In this document: piece after piece, positions 21,909 to 31,094 of the stretch
Layout: every line of letters starts with the position of its first letter
Position numbering within the stretch: the first letter of the stretch is position 1
Origin: Terriglobales bacterium
GTDB taxonomy: Bacteria; Acidobacteriota; Terriglobia; Terriglobales; Acidobacteriaceae
Length of the DNA stretch: 45,713 bases
Assembly (NCBI GenBank): GCA_035457425.1
Contig: DATIBR010000146.1
Location: forward strand, 1-45,713
Direction: 5' to 3'
The notes under the pieces: generated by a model
Told to the model about the DNA's origin: nothing
The model's input: the letters and a program-made list of their open reading frames with translations, nothing else
The model's database searches: none
Program-made: the position numbers and the translations under genes

Positions 21909-22979
21909 CTACCCGAGCACCCGCGCCGCGTCCTTCGCGAAGTAGGTCAGGATGAGGTTCGCGCCCGCGCGCTTGATCGAGGTGAGCGACTCCATCATCA
22001 CGCGCTTGCCGTCGATCCAGTTGTTGCGCGCCGCCGCCTGGATCATCGCGTACTCGCCCGACACCTGGTAGGCCGCGAGCGGCACGTCGAACCGCCGCCG
22101 CGCCTCCGCGATCACGTCGAGGTACGCCATCGCGGGCTTCACCATGATCATGTCCGCGCCTTCTTCCAGGTCGAGCTCGATCTCGCGCATCGCCTCGCGC
22201 AGGTTCGCGCCGTCCATCTGGTAGGAGCGCCGGTCGCCGAACGCGGGCGCCGAATCCGCCGCCTCGCGGAACGGCCCGTAGAACGCCGACGCGAACTTCG
22301 CCGCATACGAAAGGATGGGGGTGTTCTCGAAGCCGCTCGCGTCGAGCGCCTTGCGGATGGCCGCGACGCGCCCGTCCATCATGTCGGACGGCGCGATGAT
22401 GTCCATGCCCGCCCGCGCTTGCGAGACCGCGGTCTTCGCCAGGATCTCCAGCGTCGCGTCGTTCACGATCTCGTACTCCGCCGCGGCCGCCGCGGCGACC
22501 TTGTCCATCGCCGCCGGCAGCTCGGCTTCTTTCACCGCCATCGCTCCGACCGAGCGCGGCGCGCTCCCGCCGGACTTCTGCACGATGCCGCAGTGCCCGT
22601 GGCTCATGTACTCGCACAGGCACACGTCGCCCACCACGATCACGTCTTTCGCTTCGCGCTTGATGGCGCGGGTCGCGCGCTGCACGATGCCATCTTCCGC
22701 CCACGCCCCGGTCGCGACCTCGTCCTTCTTCTCCGGCAGGCCGAACAGGATCACCGCCGGCACGCCCAGCGACTTCGCCTCGGCGGCTTCCTTCACCGCC
22801 TGGTCCACCGACAGGTTGAACACCCCGGGCATCGACCCGACTTCCTTGCGCACGCCCTCGCCGGGCACGACGAACAGCGGATAGATGAAGTCGTCCGGAG
22901 TGAGGCGCGTTTCGCGGACGAGGTTCCGCATCGCCTCGGTGCGCCGCAGGCGCCGCATGCGTGTAGTGGGGAAGGCCAT
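21909..22979 (-). CDS. hemB: Delta-aminolevulinic acid dehydratase (porphobilinogen synthase)
   Basis: A 356-aa enzyme of haem synthesis that joins two 5-aminolevulinates into porphobilinogen. The start is ATG 22977-22979 with GGAGAG upstream; a longer in-frame start is rejected as it runs into mutS2. The three zinc-type cysteines are seen in [15 protein letters not shown] (Cys120, Cys122, Cys130). The two active-site lysines are in [14 protein letters not shown] (Lys228) and [14 protein letters not shown] (Lys281, Schiff base). The N-terminal arm ([20 protein letters not shown]) is family-typical. Zinc-dependent use is inferred from the Cys triad. It diverges from mutS2. Confidence 0.95.
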   Translation of the reverse strand: MAFPTTRMRRLRRTEAMRNLVRETRLTPDDFIYPLFVVPGEGVRKEVGSMPGVFNLSVDQAVKEAAEAKSLGVPAVILFGLPEKKDEVATGAWAEDGIVQRATRAIKREAKDVIVVGDVCLCEYMSHGHCGIVQKSGGSAPRSVGAMAVKEAELPAAMDKVAAAAAAEYEIVNDATLEILAKTAVSQARAGMDIIAPSDMMDGRVAAIRKALDASGFENTPILSYAAKFASAFYGPFREAADSAPAFGDRRSYQMDGANLREAMREIELDLEEGADMIMVKPAMAYLDVIAEARRRFDVPLAAYQVSGEYAMIQAAARNNWIDGKRVMMESLTSIKRAGANLILTYFAKDAARVLG

Positions 22980-23035
22980 GGCTCTCCTTATTCTAGTACT
23001 CCCGGCGGGCCCGCCGCCGCGAAACTCGCGTGCGA

Positions 23036-23041
23036 TACCAT
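23036..23041 (+). promoter_or_regulatory. Possible -10 box of mutS2 (leaderless-type)
   Basis: TACCAT lies six bases before the mutS2 ATG. With usual spacing the transcript would start at or next to the ATG. No ribosome-binding site is visible between. The -35 side is not convincing. Confidence 0.3.
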
Positions 23042-23047
23042 TAGCGG

Positions 23048-25519
23048 ATGCCCGCGCCCCCGCCACCGGCCTTGCTCCAGCACACCAGCGCCCGCGCGCT
23101 CGAATTCGACGCGCTGCTGGACCTGCTCCGCGGGTACGCGCAGTCGCCCCTCGGCCGCGCCCGCATCGCGGCGCTCGCTCCCGTCTCCGGCGCGGAATGG
23201 ATCCGGCGTCAGCAGGCGCTCACGCAGGAGATCCGCGACTACCGCCGCGCCGGCGGCCGCTTCGAATTCGCCGGCCTGGAAGACCCGGGCAAGCTCATCG
23301 ACAAGGCTCGCATCGAGGGCACCGCGCTCGAAGCCACCGAGCTGCGCGACGTGGTCGCCGTGCTCGACCGCGCGCAGCAGTGGCGCGAGGTCGTGCAGCA
23401 TCCGCCCGCCGAGCTGCGCGCAGGCTTTCACGCCGTCGCCGAGCTCTCGCGCGCCATCGCCGACTTCGGCGAGCTGCTCAAGTTCTTCCACGGCAAGATC
23501 CTCCCCGACGGCACGCTCGACGACCGCGCCTCGCCCGAGCTGGCGCGCATCCGCAAGGAGATCGAGAAGCAGAAGCGCGCCATCCAGCAGACGCTCCAGG
23601 GCTACCTGCGCCGCCTCGCCGAGGACGGCTCGGTGCAGGACGAGCTCGTCACCATCCGCGGCGAGCGCTTCGTCATCCCGGTGAAGACCGAGCAGAAGCG
23701 CAAGGTGCAGGGCGTGGTCCACGGCGCCAGCTCCACCGGGCTGACCGTCTACATCGAGCCGCTCGAGACCATCGAGCAGAACAACGAACTGGTCCGCCTG
23801 ATCGACGAAGAGCTCGCCGAGGTCCACCGCATCCTGCGCGAGATGACGCGGCGCATCGGCGAGCGCGCCGCCGAAGTCCGCGCCGCCGTCGAGACGCTCG
23901 CGGAACTCGAGCTCCAATTCGCCAAGGCGAGATTCGCCGACGACTACGACTGCGTCGCGCCCAACATGAGTAGCGCCGGCGGCTCGCCGGCTGTAGCGCG
24001 GGCGGCCTCGCCCGCGCTCCTGCTCGAGAACGCCCGTCATCCCTTGCTCGAGCGCAACCTGCGCGGCAAGGGCGCCGCCGTCATCCCGCTCACGCTCGAC
24101 CTCGCCGGCCACCGCCAGCTCATCATCAGCGGCCCCAACACCGGCGGCAAGACGGTCGCGCTCAAGACTCTCGGCCTGCTCGCGCTGATGGCGCAGTCCG
24201 GCATCCCGGTGCCCGCTGCCCGCGCCGAGCTGCCTGTCTTCGACGCCGCGCTCGCCGACATCGGCGACTACCAGTCCATCGAGATGAATCTCTCTACCTT
24301 CTCCGCGCACGTCACCAACATCGACTTCATCTCGAAGACCGCGACCGCTCGCTCGCTCGTCCTGCTCGACGAGCTCGGCTCCGCCACCGACCCCAACGAA
24401 GGCGCGGCGCTCGCCGTCGCCATCGCCAGCCACTTCCGCGAGCTCGGCTGCGTCTCCATCATCTCCACGCACCACACCGCGCTCAAGGTCTACGCCGCCA
24501 ACGCCGAAGGCGTGCTCAACGCCGCCGTCGGCTTCGACGAGCACACGCTCCAGCCCACGTACGAGCTGCGCGTCGGCGTACCCGGCGCCTCGGCCGGCAT
24601 CAACATCGCGCAGCGCCTCGGCCTCAATCCGAAGATCATCGAGCAGGCGCGCGGCCGCGTCGAACAGCAGTCGCAGGACATCGCCAAGTTCCTCGACCAG
24701 CTTCACGCCGAGCTTCGCCAGGTCTCCGACGAGCGCGCGCGCATCCGCAAGCAGGAGCAGGAGGTCGCGCGCGAGAAGTCGCGCCTTGCCGCCGAGGGCA
24801 AGCAGGAGCAGCAGAAGCTGGTGCGTGCGATGGAGAAGAAGCTCGACGACGTCCTGAAAGATTTCGAGTACCGCGCGCGCGAGACCGTGCGGGAGGTCCA
24901 GGACCGGGCCGCGGCGCAGAAGCTCTCCAAGGAAGCCGAGCGCCGCATCGCCAAGCTGCGCCGCGAGTTCAAGGAACAGTTCGACCAGACGGTGGTCGCG
25001 CATCACACCGGCGCCGACCGCGGCGACGTCCACGCGCGTCCCGCCGAGGTCAAGCACGTCGAAGAGGGCGACACCGTGAAGCTCAAGTCGTTCGGCCGCA
25101 ACGCCGTGGTCAAGCGCATGCTCGACAGCAACACCTTCGAGGTCGAGATGGGCAACATGAAGATGCGCGTGCCGCGCTCCGACGTCGCCGAGATCGTGGT
25201 GCGCGCCTCCGCTTCGCCGGTGCAGGCGGCGCGGGCCCGCGGCATCTCCGTGCACACCGCCTCCGACGCGAGCGTCCCTTCCGAGCTCAACGTCATCGGC
25301 CAGACGGTCGACGAAGCCACGCAGCGCGTGGAGAAGTACGTGGACTCCGCCTTCCTCGCCGGGCTCACGCGCGTGCGCATCGTGCATGGCAGCGGCATGG
25401 GCATCCTCCGCAAGGCGCTGCGCCACTACCTGAAGACGCACCCGCACGTCGCGCAGATCTCGGAGCCGCCGCAGAACGAAGGCGGCGCCGGCGCGACAGT
25501 GGTGGAGCTGCGAACCTAA
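23048..25519 (+). CDS. mutS2: Endonuclease MutS2
   Basis: An 823-aa protein with the full MutS2 layout. The N-terminal clamp and core region is residues 1-300 ([20 protein letters not shown]). The ATPase has the P-loop [20 protein letters not shown] near residues 360-379 and the Walker [22 protein letters not shown] long coiled coil ([20 protein letters not shown]) follows. The C-terminal Smr nuclease domain reads [20 protein letters not shown], then [16 protein letters not shown]. The protein acts on branched DNA or stalled, collided ribosomes in relatives. A family E hairpin repeat is read in frame at about residues 309-324, just before the ATPase domain. Confidence 0.93.
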   Translation: MPAPPPPALLQHTSARALEFDALLDLLRGYAQSPLGRARIAALAPVSGAEWIRRQQALTQEIRDYRRAGGRFEFAGLEDPGKLIDKARIEGTALEATELRDVVAVLDRAQQWREVVQHPPAELRAGFHAVAELSRAIADFGELLKFFHGKILPDGTLDDRASPELARIRKEIEKQKRAIQQTLQGYLRRLAEDGSVQDELVTIRGERFVIPVKTEQKRKVQGVVHGASSTGLTVYIEPLETIEQNNELVRLIDEELAEVHRILREMTRRIGERAAEVRAAVETLAELELQFAKARFADDYDCVAPNMSSAGGSPAVARAASPALLLENARHPLLERNLRGKGAAVIPLTLDLAGHRQLIISGPNTGGKTVALKTLGLLALMAQSGIPVPAARAELPVFDAALADIGDYQSIEMNLSTFSAHVTNIDFISKTATARSLVLLDELGSATDPNEGAALAVAIASHFRELGCVSIISTHHTALKVYAANAEGVLNAAVGFDEHTLQPTYELRVGVPGASAGINIAQRLGLNPKIIEQARGRVEQQSQDIAKFLDQLHAELRQVSDERARIRKQEQEVAREKSRLAAEGKQEQQKLVRAMEKKLDDVLKDFEYRARETVREVQDRAAAQKLSKEAERRIAKLRREFKEQFDQTVVAHHTGADRGDVHARPAEVKHVEEGDTVKLKSFGRNAVVKRMLDSNTFEVEMGNMKMRVPRSDVAEIVVRASASPVQAARARGISVHTASDASVPSELNVIGQTVDEATQRVEKYVDSAFLAGLTRVRIVHGSGMGILRKALRHYLKTHPHVAQISEPPQNEGGAGATVVELRT
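23971..24018. repeat. Hairpin repeat family E inside mutS2
   Basis: Two linked hairpins: GCCGGCGGCTCGCCGGC, and then AGCGCGGGCGGCCTCGCCCGCGCT. The same two-hairpin form stands before rpiB at 43534-43584. It is translated in frame ([16 protein letters not shown]) and adds about 16 residues before the ARHPLL motif. Confidence 0.7.
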
Positions 25520-25522
25520 CGT

Positions 25523-25584
25523 CCACCACAGAGACACAGAGACACAGAGGAAACCGATCCAAAAGCTCTGTGTCTCTGTGGTAG
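25523..25584. repeat. Hairpin repeat between mutS2 and the carbonic anhydrase gene
   Basis: The left arm, with CCACAGAGACACAGAGACAC, pairs with the right arm CTCTGTGTCTCTGTGGTAG. The hairpin fills most of the 93-bp gap. The ribosome-binding site AGGAGG follows it and serves the next gene. Confidence 0.75.
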
Positions 25585-25612
25585 ATTCTCGGCCCTGATT
25601 CCAGGAGGAAAC

Positions 25613-26266
25613 ATGGCACGTCGCGTCCTGGGCCTCGCTCTCTGCTGTTCGCTCTTCCTCTTCGCCGCCGACAAGCCCAAGTCCGCGGCCGCCCCGCCGT
25701 CCGCCGACAAGCTCTGGGCCGACCTCGCCGACGGCAACGCCCGCTTCGTCGCCGGCAAGCTGACCGTCGACGACGACCTCGCGGCGCATCGCGAGAAGCT
25801 GGCCCACGGCCAGGCGCCGCCGGTCGCGGTGCTCGCCTGTGCCGACAGCCGCGTCGGCCCCGAGCTGCTCTTCGACAAGAGCCTCGGACAGCTCTTCGTC
25901 GTGCGCGTAGCCGGCAACAGCGCTGACCCTGTGGGGATCGGCAGCCTGGAGTATTCCGTCGAGCACCTCGGCAGCACCATGATCGTGGTCATGGGCCACC
26001 AGAGCTGCGGCGCCGTGAAGGCCGCCTGCTCCGGCGGGAAGATGCCCACCGCGGGCCTCGCCGCCGTCGTCGAGCCCATCAAGCCATCGTGCTCGAAGGT
26101 CAAGGGCAAGGACATCGAGTCCGCGACTAGGGACCACGTCCACGTCACCGCGCAGGACCTGCTGGCCAGGAGCCCGCTCCTGAAGCAACACTTCGACGCC
26201 GGCAAGCTGGCCATCGTCGAGGCCTACTACTCGCTCGACACCGGCAAGGTCGAGCGCCTGAAGTAG
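25613..26266 (+). CDS. Beta-class carbonic anhydrase with a signal peptide
   Basis: A 217-aa enzyme. The zinc ligands are in AVLACADSRVGPELLF (Cys76, with the Asp78-Arg80 dyad) and VVMGHQSCGAVKAACSG (His129 and Cys132), as in all beta-carbonic anhydrases. VRVAGNSADPVGIGSLEYSV is also family-typical. The N-terminus (MARRVLGLALCCSLFLFAAD) is a signal peptide, so the enzyme probably works outside the cytoplasm on CO2/bicarbonate, less usual than the cytosolic form. AGGAGG precedes the ATG. The next genes are exported peptidases, but no functional link is shown. Confidence 0.9.
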   Translation: MARRVLGLALCCSLFLFAADKPKSAAAPPSADKLWADLADGNARFVAGKLTVDDDLAAHREKLAHGQAPPVAVLACADSRVGPELLFDKSLGQLFVVRVAGNSADPVGIGSLEYSVEHLGSTMIVVMGHQSCGAVKAACSGGKMPTAGLAAVVEPIKPSCSKVKGKDIESATRDHVHVTAQDLLARSPLLKQHFDAGKLAIVEAYYSLDTGKVERLK

Positions 26267-26314
26267 CCGAGATTAACGCAGAACCATCGCTAACGGCCGC
26301 GGCAGACGCGCGTC

Positions 26315-26320
26315 TATAAT
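26315..26320 (+). promoter_or_regulatory. Possible -10 box for the M16 peptidase pair
   Basis: TATAAT, a full match to the consensus, lies 67 bases before the start of the first peptidase gene. No convincing -35 hexamer stands 16-18 bases upstream. Confidence 0.4.
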
Positions 26321-26387
26321 CCCCGGGTTCTTCTTTTCTCCAAATCTCCTGCCTGAGCTATCCAGGCGGCAACTCCGCGGAGGAACT

Positions 26388-27836
26388 ATGCGCGCACTCG
26401 CACGTGCGGCGCTTGTCCTTTCCGTGCTCGGCCTCGCCCTCTCTGCGTCCGCGCAGACGGCGGCCGGCGCGAAGAAGGGCGGCGCTCCAGCCAAAGCCGC
26501 GGCCGGCAAGGGAGCCATGAACGCCGGCTTCCACGTCCCGGTCGAGTATTACAAGCTTCCCAACGGTCTTCGCGTCGTGCTTTCCGAAGACCACACCGCG
26601 CCCACCGCCGTCATCGCGGTCTACTACAACATCGGCTTCCGCATCGAGCCCAAGGATCGCACCGGCTTCGCGCACCTGTTCGAGCACCTGATGTTCGAAG
26701 GCTCCGAGAACGCGCCCAAGGGCACCTTCGACAAGCTCATCCTCGGCAACGGCGGCGTGAACAATGGCTCCACCCGCTTCGACTTCACCAACTACTTCGA
26801 GGTCGTGCCCGCCAACGTGCTCGAGACCATGCTCTGGCTCGAAGCCGACCGCATGCGCGCCCTCGATCTCGACGAGAAGCACCTCAAGAACCAGCAGGGC
26901 GTCGTCGCCAACGAAGTGAAGGTCAACGTGCTCAACCAGCCCTACGGCGGGTTCCCGTGGATCGACATGCCGATGGCCGCCAACACCAACTGGTACAACT
27001 CGCATAACTTCTACGGCGAGCTCTCGGACTTGGAAGCCGCGTCGCTCGACGACGCGCGCTCCTTCTACAAGACCTTCTACGCGCCCAACAACGCCGCGCT
27101 GGTCGTCGTCGGCGACTTCGACGCCAAGCAGACCAGGGCCTGGATCGAGAAGTATTTCGCCAAGATCCCGGCGGCGCCGCAGCCCGCCAAGGCCGACCTC
27201 ACCGAGCCCAAGCAGACCGCCGAGAAGAAGAAGGTCATCGAAGACGCCATCGCCAAGCGCCCGGCGCTGGCCGTCGGCTACCACGTGCCCGAGCGCAACA
27301 CGCCCGAGTACTACGCGATGGTGTTGCTCGACCAGATCCTGGTGCAGGGCAACGATTCGCTCCTGCGCAAGGAGCTGGTGAAGAAGCAGGGGTATTCCTC
27401 AGCCGTGTCGGGCGGCATGAACCTGCTCGGCAATCAGTTCAACTACAACGGGCCCATGAACTGGATGGCATACCTCTTCTACGACCAGAGCGTCGCGCCG
27501 GAGCAGATCCTGGCGTCCATCGATTCCGTCATCAGCGACCTGCAGTCGAAGCCGGTGGACAAGGCCACGCTCGAACTCGCGCGCACCAAGCTGCTCTCCG
27601 GGCTCTACGACGACCTCGGACAGCTCAACGGCTTCGGGCGCGCCGACATGCTCGCCTCGCTCGCCCTGTTCGACGACAACCCGGCGCGCATCAACCAGCT
27701 CGATGCCGAGCTGGCCAAGGTCACTCCGCAGCTCGTTCAGAAGACCGCGCAGGAGTACCTGCGCTCCACCAACCGCACGGTCGTGATCCGCGAGCCCAAG
27801 AAAGACGCTCCGGCTCCGGCCAAGGCCGGACTGTAG
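26388..27836 (+). CDS. M16-family zinc metallopeptidase, catalytic subunit
   Basis: A 482-aa exported protein. A signal peptide (MRALARAALVLSVLGLALSA) is followed by a low-complexity linker and the M16 start YKLPNGLRVVLSEDHTAP. The inverted zinc motif HLFEH is at residues 96-100 in GFAHLFEHLMFEGSEN, and VVANEVKVNVLNQPYGGFPW supplies the distal glutamate region. SHNFYGELSDLEAASLDDAR, then FYKTFYAPNNAALVVVGDF, is the family core. The second half (LAVGYHVPERNTPEYYAMVL) is the inactive-like domain. It likely degrades peptides in the periplasm together with the product of the next gene, which starts ten bases downstream. Confidence 0.9.
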   Translation: MRALARAALVLSVLGLALSASAQTAAGAKKGGAPAKAAAGKGAMNAGFHVPVEYYKLPNGLRVVLSEDHTAPTAVIAVYYNIGFRIEPKDRTGFAHLFEHLMFEGSENAPKGTFDKLILGNGGVNNGSTRFDFTNYFEVVPANVLETMLWLEADRMRALDLDEKHLKNQQGVVANEVKVNVLNQPYGGFPWIDMPMAANTNWYNSHNFYGELSDLEAASLDDARSFYKTFYAPNNAALVVVGDFDAKQTRAWIEKYFAKIPAAPQPAKADLTEPKQTAEKKKVIEDAIAKRPALAVGYHVPERNTPEYYAMVLLDQILVQGNDSLLRKELVKKQGYSSAVSGGMNLLGNQFNYNGPMNWMAYLFYDQSVAPEQILASIDSVISDLQSKPVDKATLELARTKLLSGLYDDLGQLNGFGRADMLASLALFDDNPARINQLDAELAKVTPQLVQKTAQEYLRSTNRTVVIREPKKDAPAPAKAGL

Positions 27837-27846
27837 GGAGGCGAAC

Positions 27847-29241
27847 ATGAAAACGACAACCAAAACACTGCTCCTCGCGCTCGCGCTCATGCTCCTCGCC
27901 CTGCCCATGCTGGCGGAGAAGTCCTCGCCGCCGCTGCCCGGCCCGGCCAAACCCTTCAAGGTCCCGCCGCGCCAGCAGTTCACCCTGCCCAACGGCTTGG
28001 TCGGCAACCTGGTCGAGTACGGCTCGATCCCGAAAGTCCAGATCACGGTCGCCGTCCGCGCGGGCGGCCTCAACGAAGCCCCCAACCAGGTCTGGCTGTC
28101 GGACATCACCGGCCAGCTCATGCGCGAGGGCACGAAGTCCAAGACCGCCGAGCAGGTGGACGCCGCCTTCGCCCGCATGGGCGGCGAGCTCTCCATCAAC
28201 GTCACCAACGACCAGACGCTGATCACCGCCGACGTCCTCGCCAGCCATGCCGCCGAAGCCGCGGCCCTGCTCGCCGAGGTCGCGACCGAGCCGCGCCTGC
28301 CGGAGAGTGAGCTGGCGCGCCTCAAGAATGATCAGCTCCGCCGCCTCGCGATCGGCAAGACGCAGCCCGGGAACCTCGCCACCGAGCGCTTCCGCAAAGT
28401 GCTCTACGGCGACCATCCCTATGGCCGCGTCTTCTCGACCGAGGAGATGATCAAGGGCTACACCCTCGCCGACGTGCAGAAGTTCTACGACCAGAACTTC
28501 GGCGCGCAGCGCACCCGCGTCTACGTGGCCGGCAAGTTCGATCCCGCCGCCGTCAAGGCCGCCCTCACCAAGGGCTTCTCCGGCTGGAAGCAGGGGCCGG
28601 AGCCGCTGATCAACATCCCGAAGACCAATGCCGTACGCGGATTCGAGCTCGTCGACCGCCCCAAGTCGGTACAGTCCACGCTCTTCATCGGACTCCCGAC
28701 CATCGACCCGTCGAGCCCGGACTATGTCCCGCTTCTCGTCACGCACACCATGCTCGGCGGCTCCTTCATCTCGCGCATCACGCAGAACATCCGCGAGAAC
28801 AAGGGGTACACCTACTCGCCGAGCGCGCAACTCTCGTCGCGGTATCGCGACGCCTACTGGCTGGAGCGCGCCGACGTCACCACCGCGGTCACCGGACCCT
28901 CGATGAAGGAGATCTTCGCCGAGATCGACGGCATCCGGAACGCGTCGCCCGACGCCGCCGAGGTCGGGCGCATCCAGCGCTATATGTCGGGCGTCTTCGT
29001 GCTGCAGAACTCCAGCCGCGGCGGCCTCATCAACCAGATGAACTTCGTCGACCTGCACGGCGTCGGCGACGACTACCTGCGCTCCTTCGTGCAGAAGGTC
29101 AACGCCGTCACCGGCGCCGACGTGCAGCGCATGGCGCAGAAGTACCTCGATCCGGGCAAGATGACCATCGTCGTCGTCGGCGATAAGGAGAAGATCTCCG
29201 ACCAGGTCGCTCCCTACCAGACCACCGCGATGAAAAAGTAG
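27847..29241 (+). CDS. M16-family peptidase, non-catalytic partner subunit
   Basis: A 464-aa exported protein with a signal peptide (MKTTTKTLLLALALMLLALP). The M16 fold is clear from FTLPNGLVGNLVEYGSIPKV, then GDHPYGRVFSTEEMIKGYTL and FYDQNFGAQRTRVYVAGKF. The zinc-binding HxxEH site is lacking; the matching place reads VWLSDITGQLMREGTKSKTA. The late QNIRENKGYTYSPSAQLSS is the Arg/Tyr-bearing segment found in partner subunits that complete the active site of the catalytic chain. It follows the catalytic gene by ten bases and precedes a strong terminator, so the two form one unit. Confidence 0.88.
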   Translation: MKTTTKTLLLALALMLLALPMLAEKSSPPLPGPAKPFKVPPRQQFTLPNGLVGNLVEYGSIPKVQITVAVRAGGLNEAPNQVWLSDITGQLMREGTKSKTAEQVDAAFARMGGELSINVTNDQTLITADVLASHAAEAAALLAEVATEPRLPESELARLKNDQLRRLAIGKTQPGNLATERFRKVLYGDHPYGRVFSTEEMIKGYTLADVQKFYDQNFGAQRTRVYVAGKFDPAAVKAALTKGFSGWKQGPEPLINIPKTNAVRGFELVDRPKSVQSTLFIGLPTIDPSSPDYVPLLVTHTMLGGSFISRITQNIRENKGYTYSPSAQLSSRYRDAYWLERADVTTAVTGPSMKEIFAEIDGIRNASPDAAEVGRIQRYMSGVFVLQNSSRGGLINQMNFVDLHGVGDDYLRSFVQKVNAVTGADVQRMAQKYLDPGKMTIVVVGDKEKISDQVAPYQTTAMKK

Positions 29242-29256
29242 CAGTAAGAAAACTCA

Positions 29257-29283
29257 GGCCGCCGGTTCGCCGGCGGCCTTTTC
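29257..29283 (+). terminator. Intrinsic terminator after the M16 pair
   Basis: The 9-bp stem GGCCGCCGG / CCGGCGGCC encloses a TTCG tetraloop and is followed by TTTTCTCTT. It ends the peptidase operon and lies just before the stop of the convergent DUF4139 gene. Confidence 0.9.
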
Positions 29284-29302
29284 TCTTGCCAGCCCATGCG
29301 CC

Positions 29303-30904
29303 CTAATTCCGCACCAGGATCTTGTAGCGATACGTGATCTTCCGCTCCTCGCCCGCCTTCAGCGGGATCTCCCACGTCACGCGCGAGTTCGGGTTCGCCG
29401 ACGCCACCGCCTCGGCCACCTTCTCCGTCTTGCCTTCGTCGCTCGCGCTCAGCATTTCGCCGGTCACCGACTTCTTGATGATGAGCTTCGCTTCCTTGCT
29501 CTTGAAGTTCTTCACCGTCAGCGTGCCGTCCACCGTCACCGCGTCGTAGCTCGACCCCGCCCACTTCGCCGCGTTGATCTGCCGCGCCTGCTCGAGCTCC
29601 TGCGCTTTTGCCTGGATGTCGGTCGCCGCCGTGATCTTCAGCTCGCCGCGCCCGGCCTTCGGCGTGTACGCCAGCATGTCCTGCGCCAGCGGCCGCTCGC
29701 CCGAGATCACCATCGCCGGCGCCGTCGTCCACGGGAAGTCGGAGGAGTTCGTCATGCGCAGCGTGTGCCAGACCTGCGGCTCCGTCGCTGGCTTCGGCTG
29801 CTCGTACTGGGAGGTGCGCGCGGTGTCACCGATGTCCCACGTGTAGACGTGCGCGATCGGCACCGTCGCGGAGAAGACGTTGTACTGCGCGCGCTGTCCC
29901 TTCGCCAGCGTCACGCTCGGCTGGCGATACAAGAACAGGTCCTCTTCCGGCGCGCCGGAGAGATCGCTGACCGTCGCGACGTAATCTGCGGACTCACCGT
30001 ATGGCGGAGGAGGCGGCGCCATCGCCGCCTGCCGCATGGCGTTGCTGAGTGCGCCGCCGTAACCGTAAGAGCCGCGGTCGCGGCTCAACGCCCCGATGTA
30101 CTGCGCCAGCGTCTGCTGGAGCGTCATCGGAGACGGCACCTCCGCGAACGCGAAATTCGGATACCCGACCACGAAGAACAGCTCCGTGTTCTTCAACTCC
30201 TCGACGTCGTTGATCACTACCGCCTGCATCGTGAGCTGCGCTGTCTTGTCGTCCTTCAAGCTCACGACGTACGCCGGACTCCACCCCAGCCCCTTCTCCA
30301 GGTATCCCATGGTCAGCTTCGCGCTTTCGCCCGCGCCCTTCAGCCGCAGCCGCAACGACGCCGTGCCCTGGTCCGCGACCGTCGTCTTCGCGCCGCCGAC
30401 GCTCACCGCCTGGATATTGCCGGCCTGCAGCGCGACCACGCCGCTCTCGGTCTGCAGCAGCACCGCCGTCGGGACCATGCGAGGCGTGCGCGGATAGACG
30501 TTGTTGTCGTCGCCTTCCTCGCCTTCCGGCTTTTCCGCCGTACCGAGGATCGTGCCCGTCCACTCTTTGCCGCCGCTGGAGATCGTCGCCTTCTTGCCGG
30601 CGTTCAGGTGGATGAACTCCTCCACCGACACCGGCGCGCGCTCCTTGCCCTTGCCGCGCTGCGCGAGCACCTCTTCGATCGCCATGCCCGCCTGCGCCGG
30701 TGCGACCCAGAGCGTTCCCAGCGTCGCCGCCGGCACCGGCTCGATCACCGCCGTCCCTTGTGCGGTCTTCACCGTGCCTTGCTTCACCACGAACCCCAGC
30801 CCGTTCTTGAACACCGCGACCGAGGTCGCGCGCATCTCGTCCTGCGCGCCGGCGAGTGCGACCAAAGCAAGGATGAGGCAGACTGCCATCGAACGAAGAC
30901 GCAT
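29303..30904 (-). CDS. DUF4139-domain secreted protein
   Basis: A 533-aa protein with a signal peptide (MRLRSMAVCLILALVALAGA), started at ATG 30902-30904 with GGAGGGAACC upstream; a longer reading to 30979 is rejected. ATSVAVFKNGLGFVVKQGTV begins the mature part. The C-terminal half has the DUF4139 body: AKLTMGYLEKGLGWSPAYVV, then TLRMTNSSDFPWTTAPAMVI, then EIPLKAGEERKITYRYKILV. Members are beta-rich, probably envelope-linked proteins of unknown function. A Pro/Tyr-rich loop (MAPPPPPYGESADYV) is in the middle. It diverges from dnaG and shares a bidirectional terminator with the peptidases. Confidence 0.85.
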   Translation of the reverse strand: MRLRSMAVCLILALVALAGAQDEMRATSVAVFKNGLGFVVKQGTVKTAQGTAVIEPVPAATLGTLWVAPAQAGMAIEEVLAQRGKGKERAPVSVEEFIHLNAGKKATISSGGKEWTGTILGTAEKPEGEEGDDNNVYPRTPRMVPTAVLLQTESGVVALQAGNIQAVSVGGAKTTVADQGTASLRLRLKGAGESAKLTMGYLEKGLGWSPAYVVSLKDDKTAQLTMQAVVINDVEELKNTELFFVVGYPNFAFAEVPSPMTLQQTLAQYIGALSRDRGSYGYGGALSNAMRQAAMAPPPPPYGESADYVATVSDLSGAPEEDLFLYRQPSVTLAKGQRAQYNVFSATVPIAHVYTWDIGDTARTSQYEQPKPATEPQVWHTLRMTNSSDFPWTTAPAMVISGERPLAQDMLAYTPKAGRGELKITAATDIQAKAQELEQARQINAAKWAGSSYDAVTVDGTLTVKNFKSKEAKLIIKKSVTGEMLSASDEGKTEKVAEAVASANPNSRVTWEIPLKAGEERKITYRYKILVRN

Positions 30905-30971
30905 GGTTCCCTCCGCGAGAAAAGAGGGCTGCGATTGTATGCGGCGCGGCCGGAAGAGAGAAGCGCCACAG

Positions 30972-30980
30972 TTATCCACA
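30972..30980 (+). promoter_or_regulatory. DnaA-box-like site before dnaG
   Basis: TTATCCACA, a full match to the DnaA box consensus, lies 115 bases before the dnaG ATG in the divergent region. A single box cannot mark an origin. It could tie dnaG expression to DnaA, but chance is also possible. Confidence 0.35.
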
Positions 30981-31052
30981 TAACCGCCTGGTTTTGCTCA
31001 CGGTTCACATGCGGGCGACCGGAACGCTCGACCATAGAATGCAGGATTCCCC

Positions 31053-31084
31053 GATCCGCGTTAATCTGCGTTCATCCGCGGTAA
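31053..31084. repeat. Repeat family C half-element before dnaG
   Basis: It nearly matches the right arm of the small cassette (14788-14819): TCCGCGTTAATCTGCGTTCA followed by TCCGCGGTAAG. It ends directly next to the dnaG start, so its last bases (GTAAGG) contribute the ribosome-binding site AAGGG. Confidence 0.65.
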
Positions 31085-31094
31085 GGGTTTCCGC

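Noticed and set aside
22988-26191. A 1067-codon open frame on the minus strand across mutS2
   Set aside because: It is antisense to the clear MutS2 and carbonic anhydrase frames, has no known domain, and reflects the long GC-rich third-position bias.
30905-30979. Longer start for the DUF4139 protein
   Set aside because: It would put 25 residues before a clear signal peptide, while the inner ATG has GGAGGG at the right distance.
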